Source: Chitinophagaceae bacterium 26-R-25
GTDB taxonomy: Bacteria; Bacteroidota; Bacteroidia; Chitinophagales; Chitinophagaceae
Direction of reading: 5' to 3'
Assembly: GCA_029906195.1 (NCBI GenBank)
Contig: JARWSJ010000004.1
Coordinates: forward strand, 372,001-436,000
DNA length: 64,000 nt
Under the pieces are notes generated by a model. The model was given only the letters and a program-made list of their open reading frames with translations. It was not told where the DNA came from and did no database searches. Positions 7,165 to 14,906 of the stretch are shown in pieces. Position 1 is the first letter of the stretch. Each line of letters starts with the position of its first letter. The position numbers and the translations under genes were made by a program.

Positions 7165-9039
7165 ATGTTAACACACACAAGATCGCAATACAATAAAACA
7201 CCCCACATTGGGTGTTCGGTGCACATTAACAATCGAAAAATTGAAAATATCCAGTCCATAGACATTGCGCAAACCTATGGGCAACCCAATCTGCTTAAAA
7301 TGCGCTTATTTGGCGATGGCATACAGGATGCTGCGAGTATGTATATCGACGGCGCAGAAAAGCTTCTCGGCAAAACAGCTCACATAGTACTGCTCAACCT
7401 CAATAATGACAAAGATGACAGGCAGGAACAACTCTTTGTAATAACCCGTGTGCAGCTGGAACAACAACCGCTCAATGGTGGCGTGCTGCTGCTTACCGGT
7501 CATTCGCCCGACCATTTACTGAAAGGAAAACCTCACTATGAAGCTTTTGCAGAAACCACGTTAAAGCAAATTGCGGAATATATGTACTGGCCCCATCAGT
7601 CGATTACCATGTCTTATATCGATTGCAAGCCCACCTTTAACCGCGAACTGGCTTTTGCATGCTGCTTCAATCAAAACTATTATGATTTTTTACAGCGTTA
7701 TGCAGTAGAGTTGGGCGAATGGTTCTTCTTTAACCGTGATAAGCTGGTGTACGGGCAGTTGCCTTCTTACCCATTGTCCAGACTGGTGTATGGCACTAAC
7801 TGCAGTCATATAGACATGAGCATGGAAATGCAGCCGCCACAAAGCAACCTGCAGGATTATGAAGCTTCTGCCAACAATCCCTTAATGCAAAATGCACGCG
7901 CAGATGACGGCAACATCAGCTACCTCAACAAAGAGGCCTTCAAGCAATCGACAATACTGTACAGAAATGAAAGCTCAGCCCAACCCGTAACGATGGATGC
8001 CAGCAACGGCGCAATGGAAGCGATGGCCCGTGCACGCTCCAGGAGCACAGCCGCACAGTTGTACACACTTAGTGGTGAAAGCATAGACTGGACATTGCAC
8101 ATGGGGAAACCTGCAGAGCTAAGCTTTAAAATAAAGGGAGAGGAAAGAGCTTACATGACAGTACGCGTGATTGAAATAAATCACCACTACAAAGCTGGTG
8201 GAGAATATAAAAACACTTTCACGGCCATACCAGCCACAGCTACTGTACCGCCGCTCACAAGCTATACGGCACCACAACCACATACGGTGCTGGCAACAGT
8301 AACAGACAATGCAGATGCGCAAGGTCGTGTGAAAGTAGAGTTCACGGGCTGGAACAGCAACAAGGGCAGCAATCGCCAAAGCAACTGGATGAGGGTAGCT
8401 GCCAACTATGCCGGGCAAAGTAATAAAGTAGGCACCAACAGAGGATTTGTGTTTGTGCCGGAAGTGGGCGAGCAGGTGTATGTAAGTTTTGAAAACGGCA
8501 ACTCCGAAAGGCCTTATGTAAGTGGCAGTGCTTTTCACGGCAAGAACGGACAGGGAGGGCGGGCGCAAAATAACATCAAAAGCATTGTGACCCGCAGTGG
8601 CCACACCATAGAGTTTAATGATGCAGCAGAGGGCACGCACATCATTATAAAAGATCCCGGTGGTAATGAAATATACCTGGATACGAAAGGGAAAAATATA
8701 ACCATTACCGCTCCCGAAACCCTTACCATCAATGCGAAAAACATTGTAATGAATGCAGGTGAAAATATAACCAGCCAGGCAGGAAATGATATTACTGCAT
8801 CGGCTGGTAATGATATGGTGCAATCTGTAGGTAATGACATAACACAAACGGCAGCGGGAGAAATACTGGAAAATGCAAACTCAAGAAAAGAGATTATTTC
8901 TGGTGATTACAACAGGAAGGCTGGAAGAATAAATAATCTAGCAAACGCAATTAGCTTGTTTAGTGAACAAGACGATTTAACCCTGCAGAGTGGAAAATCA
9001 ATTCAAATGAACAGTGCTGAAAAAACAAATCAATTTTAA
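7165..9039 (+). CDS. vgrG: T6SS spike protein VgrG (TssI)
   Basis: VgrG trimers form the spike on top of the Hcp tube. The 624-residue product has the gp27-like base (residues ~15-370), an OB-fold gp5-like domain starting near VLATVTDNADAQGRVKVEF (residue ~375) with the PEVGEQVYVSFENGN block, and a C-terminal repetitive beta-helix rich in N-I-T and A-G-N-D repeats (for example ITASAGNDMVQSVGNDI) near residues 530-580. I chose the ATG at 7165; an upstream TTG at 7138 would add nine residues. The C-terminus is followed after 5 bases by a mini-ORF that continues the same repeat style, then by immunity-like lipoproteins and the Tle1-like lipase, so this VgrG is probably the carrier of that lipase. 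Confidence 0.92.
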   Translation: MLTHTRSQYNKTPHIGCSVHINNRKIENIQSIDIAQTYGQPNLLKMRLFGDGIQDAASMYIDGAEKLLGKTAHIVLLNLNNDKDDRQEQLFVITRVQLEQQPLNGGVLLLTGHSPDHLLKGKPHYEAFAETTLKQIAEYMYWPHQSITMSYIDCKPTFNRELAFACCFNQNYYDFLQRYAVELGEWFFFNRDKLVYGQLPSYPLSRLVYGTNCSHIDMSMEMQPPQSNLQDYEASANNPLMQNARADDGNISYLNKEAFKQSTILYRNESSAQPVTMDASNGAMEAMARARSRSTAAQLYTLSGESIDWTLHMGKPAELSFKIKGEERAYMTVRVIEINHHYKAGGEYKNTFTAIPATATVPPLTSYTAPQPHTVLATVTDNADAQGRVKVEFTGWNSNKGSNRQSNWMRVAANYAGQSNKVGTNRGFVFVPEVGEQVYVSFENGNSERPYVSGSAFHGKNGQGGRAQNNIKSIVTRSGHTIEFNDAAEGTHIIIKDPGGNEIYLDTKGKNITITAPETLTINAKNIVMNAGENITSQAGNDITASAGNDMVQSVGNDITQTAAGEILENANSRKEIISGDYNRKAGRINNLANAISLFSEQDDLTLQSGKSIQMNSAEKTNQF

Positions 9040-9044
9040 AAAAC

Positions 9045-9215
9045 ATGGCAATTATTAAAACAGCAGCAAAGATTACTGTAAACGTAAAAAAGGAGTGCCT
9101 AATACAGGCTGGCAAGCAAACAGAAATTGCCGGAAGTATAAACATAGAAGCCAAACAAGGAAACCTGTCGTTAAATAGTCTGAAAAGAATAATATCCCGT
9201 GGCAACAAGAAATAA
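9045..9215 (+). CDS. 56-residue beta-helix-like peptide after VgrG
   Basis: A short ORF starts 5 bases after the vgrG stop and encodes MAIIKTAAKITVNVKKECLI..., with alternating hydrophobic/polar residues and IQAGKQTEIAGSINIEAKQG, a pattern close to the repeats at the C-terminus of VgrG. It ends in a basic tail (RGNKK). It overlaps the GTG start of the following lipoprotein gene by 17 bases, so the three genes are probably translationally coupled. It may be a separate spike extension or adaptor, or the tail of a longer VgrG that was split by a stop and a new start. I know of no named family for it. Confidence 0.6.
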   Translation: MAIIKTAAKITVNVKKECLIQAGKQTEIAGSINIEAKQGNLSLNSLKRIISRGNKK

Positions 9216-10308
9216 AATATTAAAATTAATCATCATCGTCCTTATCGCATTTAGCATAAGTGCGGGATGTAAACTTTTTAAAATGGAAGAAAAATTTGAT
9301 TGGTCCGCTACGTTGAGCGCGCCACGTGAATATCCGATGATGGTTATTGAAGGAGATATTGGCAATAATGATTACAAGCAGTATCTGAATGACTTTGGGT
9401 TTACAGTCGGAGGCTGGGGGAATGAAGGGGGGATAGTCTCATCCGGTCCAGATGGTAAAGCCGTGCCTGACAGCCTGCATCTGCTATGGCGTTCTCATGC
9501 AGAACATAAATTTTACAAAGGCTCTTTTGCGTTGCCGAAAGAAAAAATAACGGCCTTGTTTAAAGAAGGTTTTATGGATACTTATTTTGATACGGTTCGC
9601 AAAGAAACCTACAACATATTTATAGTAGGTATAGCGCCGGAAGGGCGTGTTACGGTGTGGATGAGTGCCCGGGGCATGCAGAGAGAAGTGGCCCATTTTC
9701 GTGCACAGGAGGTAACGGTAAAGGTGGAAGACGTTGCGCCCATAGAGCGGTATTTGTTTGAAAAAGGCTTCGATGAAAGTGTGATGACAGATAGCCTTAT
9801 CATCAGTCCGCGCGTTCAAAACAAAATAGCGCAATACGGCCTCCCTGATCCTAAGATATATGATGATTATGCCCAACACTATCAATGGCAGCTGGTATTG
9901 GAGCTTTCCGGTGAAGGCAGTACCGTGTTTTCTGGCTCCATCTATACCTGCAATGGCGAAAAATGGTTTCGCTTGCATGAGGAATTTCCTTACCTGGAAA
10001 GCCGTGCCATTCCCTACCTTTTCTTTTTGGGGTGGCGGGATAAGGCAGGCAAGGGACATGCCTCATGGATCGTGCTCACAGAAGATAACGAGTATTGGGT
10101 AAGATATAAAAAAGGAGAAAATAGCCGTCTGCCTATAGATTTTGAGCGCTCAGAAATAAGAAAGGCATTTAAGGAAAAAATAGATCCCAACCGGCCCTCG
10201 AAGCTGGTGATTCGTAGTGAGCATCCTGAAAAGGAAGAACTGGAAATATATCTGCAGCAGGACAGCATTAAGGTGCCTATTAAAAACATTGTACACTTAA
10301 CTGAATAA
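9199..10308 (+). CDS. DUF2931-type lipoprotein, copy 1 (probable lipase immunity)
   Basis: The 369-residue protein starts at a GTG, with a signal peptide and a lipobox SISAGC (Cys24), so it is an envelope lipoprotein. The mature part begins KFDWSATLSAPREYPMMVIE and contains GWGNEGG, DSLHLLWRSHAEHKFYKGSF and LPKEKITALFKEGF; I assign it to DUF2931 from this pattern. It is about 85-90% identical by eye to the next gene, so the pair is a recent tandem duplication. Phospholipase effectors of the Tle class are neutralised by periplasmic lipoproteins encoded next to them. With the Tle1-like gene two positions downstream, immunity is the most likely role, but this is inference. Confidence 0.78.
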   Translation: MATRNKILKLIIIVLIAFSISAGCKLFKMEEKFDWSATLSAPREYPMMVIEGDIGNNDYKQYLNDFGFTVGGWGNEGGIVSSGPDGKAVPDSLHLLWRSHAEHKFYKGSFALPKEKITALFKEGFMDTYFDTVRKETYNIFIVGIAPEGRVTVWMSARGMQREVAHFRAQEVTVKVEDVAPIERYLFEKGFDESVMTDSLIISPRVQNKIAQYGLPDPKIYDDYAQHYQWQLVLELSGEGSTVFSGSIYTCNGEKWFRLHEEFPYLESRAIPYLFFLGWRDKAGKGHASWIVLTEDNEYWVRYKKGENSRLPIDFERSEIRKAFKEKIDPNRPSKLVIRSEHPEKEELEIYLQQDSIKVPIKNIVHLTE

Positions 10309-10345
10309 AGGAACCAGCTCTCCAATTTTTTACAGAAACGCTCAC

Positions 10346-11452
10346 ATGAAAAAATGCAAACTATTATTATCAATAATTATCGTGCTTATGGGACATTCCA
10401 TCAGCACAGGATGTAAATTTTTTAAAATGGAAGAAAAATTTGATTGGTCCGCTACATTATCAGCGCCTCAGGAATATCCGGTAACGGTGATAGAAGGAGA
10501 TATTGGCAATAATGATTACAAGCAGTATCTGGATGGCTTTGGTTTTATACCTGTTGGCTGGGGAAACGAAGGCGGAACGGTTTCCTCAGGTCCCAATAAA
10601 AAAGACGTTCCCGATAGCCTTCATTTATTGTGGCGCTCTCATGCTGAGCATAAATTCTACAGAGGTTCATTTGCCTTGCCGAAAGAAAAAATAACAGCCT
10701 TGTTTAAAGAAGGTTTTATGGATACTTATTTTGATACGGTTCGCAAAGAAACCTACAACAAATTTATAGTAGGCATGGCGCCGGAGGGGCGGGTTACGGT
10801 GTGGTTGGCAGGTGCGGGCATGCAACGGGAAGTAGCCCGTTTTAATGCTCAGGAAGTAGCGGTAAAGGCGGAAGATGTAGCGCCGATAGAGCGGTATTTG
10901 TTTGAGAAGGGTTCTGATGAAAGTGTAATGGCAGATAGCCTTATCATCACTTCCCGCGTTAAAAACAAAATAGCACAATACGGCCTCCCTGATCCTAAAA
11001 TATATGATGATTATGCGCAGCGTTATCAATGGCAGCCGGTGCTGGAGCTTTCCGGTGAAGGTAGCACCGTGTTTTCTGGCTCCATCTATACTTGCAATGG
11101 GGAAAAGTGGTTTCGTTTGTATGAGGAGTTTCCATACCAGGAAAGCCGAGCCATTCCCTACCTTTTCTTTTTAGGATGGCGGGATAAGGCAGGCAAGGGA
11201 CATGCCTCATGGATCGTGCTCACAGAAGATACAGAGTATTGGGTAAGGTATAAGAAGAAAGGTATAAGTCGCCTGCCGATAGATTTTGAGCGCTCCGAAA
11301 TAAGAAAGGTATTTAAGGAAAAAATAGATCCTAACAGGCCCTCGAAGTTGGTGATTCGTAGTGAGCGTCCTGAAAAGGAAGAAATGGAAATATATCTGCA
11401 GCAAGACAGCATTAAAGTGCCTATTAAAAACATTGTACACTTAACTGAATAA
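10346..11452 (+). CDS. DUF2931-type lipoprotein, copy 2 (probable lipase immunity)
   Basis: This 368-residue lipoprotein (lipobox SISTGC, Cys23) is the near-identical sister of the protein at 9199-10308. It shares the KFDWSATLSAP start, the LHLLWRSHAEHKFYRGSF block, the FMDTYFDTVRKETYN block and the whole C-terminal sequence ending IVHLTE. Differences cluster around residues 67-90 and 150-170. The stop codon lies 4 bases before the start of the Tle1-like gene, so translation is coupled to the lipase and this copy is the best candidate for its cognate immunity protein. The other copy may protect against a related lipase or give extra dosage. Confidence 0.8.
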   Translation: MKKCKLLLSIIIVLMGHSISTGCKFFKMEEKFDWSATLSAPQEYPVTVIEGDIGNNDYKQYLDGFGFIPVGWGNEGGTVSSGPNKKDVPDSLHLLWRSHAEHKFYRGSFALPKEKITALFKEGFMDTYFDTVRKETYNKFIVGMAPEGRVTVWLAGAGMQREVARFNAQEVAVKAEDVAPIERYLFEKGSDESVMADSLIITSRVKNKIAQYGLPDPKIYDDYAQRYQWQPVLELSGEGSTVFSGSIYTCNGEKWFRLYEEFPYQESRAIPYLFFLGWRDKAGKGHASWIVLTEDTEYWVRYKKKGISRLPIDFERSEIRKVFKEKIDPNRPSKLVIRSERPEKEEMEIYLQQDSIKVPIKNIVHLTE

Positions 11453-11456
11453 AAAC

Positions 11457-12878
11457 ATGGCGAGCATAAGGTACGGAAATTATACACCGCCCATAGACAA
11501 AGAAAAAGAAAAGGATATTGTATTAGGAATTTTTTTTGACGGTACAAAAAATAACAAAACCAATACGGAAGAGCGTGAAAAGAATTCCGTGTATTTTCAG
11601 GAATATGGTAAAAAGGATGAAGGGAGTAGCTACTATAATGAACGCTCGAATATAGCGAGGTTATGGAGTGTTTATGATGTTGAGGATAAAGCAAATATCT
11701 ACATTGAAGGTATAGGAACGGAAGACAGAGAAAAGGATACCAGGCGGGGATATATATTAGGCTCAGGAGATACAGGTATACGTGGCAAGGTAAGAAAAGG
11801 CTGTGAATTGATTGTAGACAGCCTTGTAGGTGGCAAATCTGGCAATGATGGACAGAAAAAGGTTATACCATTGCTCACGCTGGATGTTTTTGGTTTTAGC
11901 CGCGGGGCAGCAGCTGCACGCAATTTTGTCTATGAAATACAAAAGCCGAAATACAAAGCAATAGTTAATCCAAGAGGCGTAAAGCTCGATAGCGACTCCA
12001 ACGAAGTTAAGCAAGAGGAACTGCCGGCAAGGGGGCATCTGGGTTTTGTATTGCAGCAAAAGGGAGTAGAGGTTGAAGAAATAGAAATACGCTTCTTGGG
12101 TGTGTTTGATACCGTGTCATCGTATGAAGCAAATGTGAGCGTTCCCGATTTTTCCAATGATGTAGCGGAGCTGCATCTTAATGATATCCATACCGCTCAC
12201 ACAATAGTGCACTTTACTGCGAAAGATGAAATACGCGAAAACTTTGCAGTTACTCGTGTGCATGATGGCATAGAAAAAGAGTTTCCCGGCGTGCATTCGG
12301 ATATCGGCGGTTCTTATCCGGATAAAATGGACGAGGTAGTTGATCAAATAGAAACTGCGTCGGTTACAAGCTCTACGGCCGGTCTTGAAAATATACGGCA
12401 AAGGCTTATTGAGGAAGGTTGGTACAGCGCGGACCAACTGGAAGTGATCGCAGGCAGGTGGGCCTTTCACAATCTAAAAGGATCACGTACCGGCCCACGC
12501 TGCATTCTAAACACCTACAGTTTTATACCGCTTCAGTTCATGGCAGAATATGGCTTGAATAAAGAAGTGCCTTTTAATATGGATGCCTTGAAGAAAAAGT
12601 ATTCCATTTTAAATGACCCACTTCTGGTTAGAGCAATGGAAACCTTGCGGCCATATGTGATGGGTAACGGTAAACCATATACGTTTAAGTGGTATAGTGA
12701 TATTCAAAAAAAATATGGCTATCCTCACGTGCCGCAGCATTTAGTTGAAGCTTACAACAAGGAATTAAGAGAACAGGAAGATCTTAGGAAGCTGCGTCAT
12801 CGGTATTTTCATTGGTCTGCAGACAGAGCGGGTATTGGCATTGACCCCACCGATGATTGGAAAAGAGTTGAACATTAA
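11457..12878 (+). CDS. Tle1-like T6SS phospholipase effector (DUF2235)
   Basis: The 473-residue protein is an alpha/beta hydrolase of the DUF2235/Tle1 group, whose members are delivered by T6SSs and hydrolyse membrane phospholipids in target cells. It has the family start IFFDGTKNN at residues ~25-33, the nucleophile elbow GFSRG with Ser148 inside a run of alanines, an aspartate in GVFDT at Asp218, and PGVHSDIGGSYPD with His280 as the likely catalytic histidine. There is no signal peptide, as expected for a cargo effector. No PAAR or VgrG domain is fused to it, so it probably rides on the VgrG encoded upstream. The two lipoproteins directly upstream are the probable immunity proteins. A hairpin terminator follows. 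Confidence 0.88.
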   Translation: MASIRYGNYTPPIDKEKEKDIVLGIFFDGTKNNKTNTEEREKNSVYFQEYGKKDEGSSYYNERSNIARLWSVYDVEDKANIYIEGIGTEDREKDTRRGYILGSGDTGIRGKVRKGCELIVDSLVGGKSGNDGQKKVIPLLTLDVFGFSRGAAAARNFVYEIQKPKYKAIVNPRGVKLDSDSNEVKQEELPARGHLGFVLQQKGVEVEEIEIRFLGVFDTVSSYEANVSVPDFSNDVAELHLNDIHTAHTIVHFTAKDEIRENFAVTRVHDGIEKEFPGVHSDIGGSYPDKMDEVVDQIETASVTSSTAGLENIRQRLIEEGWYSADQLEVIAGRWAFHNLKGSRTGPRCILNTYSFIPLQFMAEYGLNKEVPFNMDALKKKYSILNDPLLVRAMETLRPYVMGNGKPYTFKWYSDIQKKYGYPHVPQHLVEAYNKELREQEDLRKLRHRYFHWSADRAGIGIDPTDDWKRVEH

Positions 12879-12896
12879 TATTAACCTGAAATTAAG

Positions 12897-12919
12897 GCCA
12901 CTTGTGACAAGTGGCTGTT
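12897..12919 (+). terminator. Terminator after the lipase gene
   Basis: An 8-bp stem (GCCACTTG / CAAGTGGC) with a 3-base loop precedes TGTTT, 18 bases after the lipase stop. It ends the vgrG-lipase unit. Confidence 0.7.
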
Positions 12920-12953
12920 TAATCATTTTGAATTGGATTTTAAACTGGAAAAA

Positions 12954-13280
12954 ATGAATACTAATTTTAAAGCTAAATCTTTATTAACACGTAGTTTTTT
13001 GTATAAACTACTCCTGTTAATTGTCCCACTAACTATTATAGTAGCGATCTTCATACAGGAAGGGGCCTTTACAAGTTTGCTGAGTTTGGATTTGGCAGAT
13101 ATTTATGCGCTGGTATTTATTCGCCTTTTTTTGTTTTGCTACATTGCGGGAATGCTTGTTAATGGGTTCTGTCTTTTTCGCAAAGGAAAAAGCCCCAGAG
13201 AAGGCGGCGTTCTTATTGTATTTGCATCACTGCTACTAATTATGACTTTAGTATGGGTTTTTGATATAGCAACTGATTAA
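12954..13280 (+). CDS. Small membrane protein, three helices
   Basis: The 108-residue product (ATG at 12954; a TTG at 12933 would add seven residues) has three predicted membrane segments: LLLLIVPLTIIVAIFI (~20-35), ALVFIRLFLFCYIAGMLV (~52-69) and GVLIVFASLLLIMTLVWVF (~84-102), with a short basic loop (RKGKSPREGG) between the second and third. I do not recognise it. It lies alone between the lipase terminator and the second PAAR module. Some T6SS loci carry small inner-membrane immunity proteins, but nothing in the sequence shows that here. Confidence 0.6.
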   Translation: MNTNFKAKSLLTRSFLYKLLLLIVPLTIIVAIFIQEGAFTSLLSLDLADIYALVFIRLFLFCYIAGMLVNGFCLFRKGKSPREGGVLIVFASLLLIMTLVWVFDIATD

Positions 13281-13508
13281 ATCCCCGTTCAATTTGATCA
13301 TTTTAACTGCTTATTATTCGGGCTCCATTTTGAGTACTCTCTCCAAATACTTTACCCTGCTTTCGTTGTAAAGCAAACATGTTAATTAAGAATAAGCATT
13401 GCTTTCTGCTTGTAACCGGCGAGGCCGGTAACAAACAATTGCGCTTTTACCGGTTGGCAATTGACGTTAGCAATGGCATATCTTATTCTACCAGGTAAAG
13501 TATTAGTT

Positions 13509-14411
13509 ATGAACGTACCACTATCTCAAACAAATAAAATACAATACCGGCCATGTGCCGAGCAATTGCAGTATGGTATAATGTACACCATCGAAAATGG
13601 TAACGATGTTAATACAATCAAGTATGAAGCAAGCATACGACTGGCAGATGCAAATGAACGTGGATATGTGTTTTTTATTGACAGAACATCAAAGATTTTT
13701 ATTAATGACGAAGAACCAGATCTTATGACAGATGTTCTGGCAACAACTGTCGGCGGTGTTCTGTACCCATTGAAAATATGCATAGATCATGCGTGTAACC
13801 TTCACTCAATACACAACTTCGACATGATAAGGCAACGCTGGGAAAGTGTAAAGGAATTGCTGAGAAATGACTACGAAGGGGAGTTGATAGATAAATACAT
13901 CGCCCAAACTGAATTGTCTTTACGAGAAGCAGCAATCTTATTGCAGTGCCTTAAAGCAGATTGGTTTCTCGCAAGCTATTTCTGCAATCTATATGGGGCA
14001 ATAGCCAACGGGAAAAAGCAAGTCGCTTTTTCTATTATGGAAAACGCCGCGCCTGTAAAATATTTAGTAGATGTAACTCGGGACGAAAATCTTACTGCAG
14101 AAAATTTGATAAAGCTTTCTCACAACGGAAGCATTAATGACGCGCATTACACCGCAACATCCGGCAATTATCGCGCTCAATATTTTCTTGATCCATATTA
14201 CCACACAGTTGATACCGCATTTATTGAATGCGATATGAAGTTGTACAATGAGAAAAAGATAACAGTACTGGTATCAAGACTAAACGCACCAGAGCAATAT
14301 CAAACGGCACAGCAAAAGGCGAGCTCTTATAATGTAACGGATGATATGCAGGTGGTAGCCGTTAAAAAAACATTCTGGCAAAGATTAGACGATAAATTAA
14401 GCAAACTATGA
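13509..14411 (+). CDS. Putative T6SS adaptor or chaperone coupled to a PAAR protein
   Basis: I do not recognise this 300-residue protein. It has no signal peptide or membrane segment, a beta-rich N-terminal half (residues 1-110) and a helical middle (DMIRQRWESVKELLRNDYEGE, residues ~113-175), then a mixed C-terminal part ending in a basic FWQRLDDKLSKL. I chose the ATG at 13509; earlier in-frame starts at 13461 and 13473 add poorly conserved-looking residues. The stop codon overlaps the start of the PAAR-like gene (ATGA), so the two proteins are made together. Adaptors that load effectors on PAAR/VgrG in proteobacteria (such as DUF4123 or DUF1795 proteins) sit in this position. The role is inference. 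Confidence 0.6.
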   Translation: MNVPLSQTNKIQYRPCAEQLQYGIMYTIENGNDVNTIKYEASIRLADANERGYVFFIDRTSKIFINDEEPDLMTDVLATTVGGVLYPLKICIDHACNLHSIHNFDMIRQRWESVKELLRNDYEGELIDKYIAQTELSLREAAILLQCLKADWFLASYFCNLYGAIANGKKQVAFSIMENAAPVKYLVDVTRDENLTAENLIKLSHNGSINDAHYTATSGNYRAQYFLDPYYHTVDTAFIECDMKLYNEKKITVLVSRLNAPEQYQTAQQKASSYNVTDDMQVVAVKKTFWQRLDDKLSKL

Positions 14412-14893
14412 GTGAAAAACATGTAGTGGTACAAGGCGCCGAATGCAAGTGCCAATTTGGAAGTGCAACCGACAAACTAAAGGTACTATCGCAAACAAAG
14501 CACTATGCAAATGACAAGCAGGGCAGCAACAAACTTATAGCTACCAACCTGGATAAAGGAGGAGCCACGTTACAGGAAAATACTTTTGGCAACTGCTCCA
14601 AAAAGAATAATAACCCCTGTACGCCCTCCATTACAGAGTGGCAAAGCTTTTACGAGGAAGTGGAATTAAGCAATGGAGGAAAAATTTTGCTCGAGGACAG
14701 CAAAGCCACTTGCCCCACCGGTAGCCCCGGTTGCATAACATTTGTAACCCACGGTCAAATAGCCGAACCCTGTGCGCAAAATTTCAAAAATGGAAACGCA
14801 GAAATGCATGGTCAGTTAAATCCATTGGTACGTATGAACGCAATGCTTGCCGCGCAACCCGCGCATGGCGGCTGCGAAGATGCTTCCAAATAA
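14408..14893 (+). CDS. DUF4280 PAAR-like T6SS tip protein (long form)
   Basis: This 161-residue protein carries the DUF4280 pattern: GAECKCQFGSATDKLKVL, a lysine-anchored LIATNLDKGGATLQEN strand, NTFGNCSKKNNNPCTPSITEW and a late C-x-T-G block. Compared with the short form at 707-1045 it has an extra ~50-residue C-terminal tail (GQIAEPCAQNFKNGNAEMHG...AHGGCEDASK) that could bind a cargo. It is coupled to the putative adaptor gene (4-base overlap) and followed after 13 bases by the 935-residue OmpA-domain protein, so I read adaptor, tip and effector as one delivery module. Confidence 0.85.
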   Translation: MSEKHVVVQGAECKCQFGSATDKLKVLSQTKHYANDKQGSNKLIATNLDKGGATLQENTFGNCSKKNNNPCTPSITEWQSFYEEVELSNGGKILLEDSKATCPTGSPGCITFVTHGQIAEPCAQNFKNGNAEMHGQLNPLVRMNAMLAAQPAHGGCEDASK

Positions 14894-14906
14894 AATCTGA
14901 AAAATC

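Noticed and set aside
8119-8847. 242-codon minus-strand frame inside vgrG
   Set aside because: It lies opposite a well-supported vgrG, is rich in Cys/His/Phe and has no domain; a typical antisense shadow.
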